NCBI GenBank assembly: GCA_049578545.1
Contig: JBAUMF010000019.1
Location: forward strand, 1 to 32,984
Direction: 5' to 3'
DNA from: DASQBT01 sp049578545
Lineage (GTDB): Bacteria > Pseudomonadota > Gammaproteobacteria > Burkholderiales > Thiobacillaceae
Length of the DNA: 32,984 bases
Below are positions 31,834-32,984 of the stretch, in pieces. Under the pieces are notes generated by a model. That model did no database searches. It saw nothing but the letters and a program-made list of their open reading frames with translations, and was not told the origin of the DNA. Within the stretch, counting starts at the first letter, position 1. Every line of letters starts with the position of its first letter. Position numbers and translations under genes: made by a program.

Positions 31834-32205
31834 TTAAAAAGATCGAAAACGCGCCAGTTCGGTTCGCAGCCATTGGTTACTTGTAATCGTCGCGCCGCCA
31901 TTACATTTCACCTTGTAAGCCAGACCGCTAAAACTGCTTTCCGTGGCAGCCCTTTCAATAAAATCTTCTGTGGTATTGATCAGATTTCTTGCCACCAGCC
32001 ATTTGTACTTGTCGCGCAAATGCGCTTGCGCCTCTTTCGAATCGTGCCAGGTGCCGTTGCGATAAAACTCACATCCGGACCCCCCGATATAGCCAAGCAG
32101 ATAATTGACTTCTATTTGCACCTGTATCGGGGGCTCCGCGCGCGCAACCGGTGCCACCAAGAGTCCCAGTAGCAGCACCGAACCCATTCCCAATCGTATA
32201 TTCAT
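31834..32205 (-). CDS. DUF5329-family exported protein
   Basis: A 123-residue exported protein. Signal peptide NIRLGMGSVLLLGLLVAPVA, ending RAE. The rest matches DUF5329: NYLLGYIGGSGCEFYRNGTW, HDSKEAQAHLRDKYKWLVAR, DFIERAATESSFSGLAYKVK, then CNGGATITSNQWLRTELARF. Two cysteines (near 45 and 100) likely form a disulfide. Unknown function. Its ATG overlaps the stop of the upstream phospholipase-D-type gene by four bases (TCAT at 32202-32205 on the top strand), so the two are translationally coupled. Confidence 0.9.
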   Translation of the reverse strand: MNIRLGMGSVLLLGLLVAPVARAEPPIQVQIEVNYLLGYIGGSGCEFYRNGTWHDSKEAQAHLRDKYKWLVARNLINTTEDFIERAATESSFSGLAYKVKCNGGATITSNQWLRTELARFRSF

Positions 32206-32984
32206 AGTTCCCTGTCCAGCGGCAGCAGTGACAAAATATTCACCTCAAACCTTTGCCAATTACTGCGAGCCGGCTCCGTGTCGTACTCAACAGCCTTGCC
32301 GTCTTTCTGGGTGCGCCACACCAAAGCTGGCGCTCCCCCTGCGGCGCTTGGGCGCAATGCCAGACTATAGGCATTGGCCGGCTGCACCATGGCTTCGAAA
32401 CGCGCAGCGATTTGTTGAGCCAGCTCGGGGCTGTCAATGATCAAGCCAATCTCGGTATTGAGATGCATCGATCGTTGATCGAAGTTCATTGATCCGATGA
32501 ACAGTCTCTGGCGATCAAACACAAACAGTTTCGCGTGCAGGGAATAATTGCCATGGCGCGATATGGCCTTGGTCTGACCGCTGCCTCTGGTGTTACCAAG
32601 AAGAGAACGGATCTCATACAGCTCCACGCCATCCTCAAGCAGGGGCACCCGATACTGCATGTAGCCGGACTGCGCTAGCAACACGGTCGATGATTCAAGT
32701 GAACTGGTCAGGATGCGGACCCGTACGTTGCGCTTACGCAATTCCTTGAACAACCGCATTCCTTCCTTCCCGGGTATCAGGTAAGGCGTGACCATCAGCA
32801 ACTCGGACTGCGCCGCGGCAGCGGCATTGGCCACCGGCCGGTGCATCAGCCTGCCTACCATCGAGCCGCTTTCCACTTTCTTCTTGTCGGGGCTGTCGCA
32901 GATCACCTGTGCGTGCGCCCAGATCAAAGGCAGGCGGCCGGAGATGATTCCGTCAAATGGCTCGCCGGTCGCAACGCGCCTTAG
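32202..32984 (-). CDS. Cardiolipin synthase (ClsC-type) / phospholipase-D family protein, 5' part cut off
   Basis: The frame is open to the window edge, so the protein is at least 260 residues long and lacks its N-terminal part. It holds LLMVTPYLIPGKEGMRLFKE, VRILTSSLESSTVLLAQSGY, EDGVELYEIRS and the catalytic HKD motif LHAKLFVFD (H-x-K-x4-D), followed by GSMNFDQRSMHLNTEIGL. These are family traits of ClsC (YmdC) rather than ClsA. The first HKD motif should lie upstream of the window. The likely reaction is transfer of a phosphatidyl group at the inner membrane to make cardiolipin. It precedes DUF5329 with a four-base overlap. Family call is firm; the substrate is inferred. Confidence 0.92.
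   Translation of the reverse strand, partial: LRRVATGEPFDGIISGRLPLIWAHAQVICDSPDKKKVESGSMVGRLMHRPVANAAAAAQSELLMVTPYLIPGKEGMRLFKELRKRNVRVRILTSSLESSTVLLAQSGYMQYRVPLLEDGVELYEIRSLLGNTRGSGQTKAISRHGNYSLHAKLFVFDRQRLFIGSMNFDQRSMHLNTEIGLIIDSPELAQQIAARFEAMVQPANAYSLALRPSAAGGAPALVWRTQKDGKAVEYDTEPARSNWQRFEVNILSLLPLDREL

Overview
The window looks like chromosomal DNA from a GC-rich Gram-negative bacterium, most likely a betaproteobacterium of the Nitrosomonadales/Burkholderiales type. The grounds are a PEP-CTERM sorting tail, many lipoproteins and outer-membrane families, a MipA/OmpV porin-like protein, and secreted families I associate with that group. This assignment is inference. I see no tRNA, rRNA, CRISPR array, transposase, phage gene or replication origin. 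Almost every gene is an envelope or stress accessory gene, and no core housekeeping operon is present.

Layout. 1-5400: a decayed polyphosphate kinase 2 remnant, a DUF3494 ice-binding protein with a PEP-CTERM tail, a GlsB/YeaQ-type membrane protein, a BON lipoprotein, and an overlapping YihY/BrkB and AI-2E-transporter-family pair. 6000-11900: a DUF2141 exported protein, a divergent cyclopropane-fatty-acid-synthase homologue, an entericidin (minus strand), a cold-shock protein, a cation/proton antiporter, DUF883 and lmo0937-type membrane proteins. 11970-16040: two paralogous exported proteins (minus strand) flanking a DUF3943 protein; one paralogue carries an expanded Q/P-rich repeat. 16580-18850: a DUF1003 gene broken by an amber codon and two Crp/Fnr-type regulators (minus strand). 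19160-24090: small exported proteins and lipoproteins, a decayed superoxide dismutase, a two-BON protein made by internal duplication, and a two-gene module duplicated in tandem whose second copy has decayed. 24130-32984: an unknown exported protein, a hemolysin III protein, an AsmA protein, a third Crp/Fnr copy with a nonsense codon, a second entericidin, a PAP2 phosphatase, MipA/OmpV, and a DUF5329/cardiolipin-synthase-type pair running off the edge.

How it may work together. Eight intergenic positions carry variants of one 19-bp element, TGTRCG-N4-CGYACR-GAC. Each points toward the gene downstream, and four of the sites lie 105-108 bp from the start codon. The palindromic core has the same geometry as a CRP operator (5-bp half-sites, 6-bp spacer), with C instead of A at the fifth base. 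The targets are both entericidins, the GlsB-like protein, the two-BON protein, both paralogous exported proteins, a six-cysteine exported protein and one of the regulators. I propose a local envelope-stress regulon run by the Crp/Fnr paralogues encoded here. This is the most interesting signal in the window. The region also holds six broken genes and several recent duplications, so it appears to be turning over quickly.
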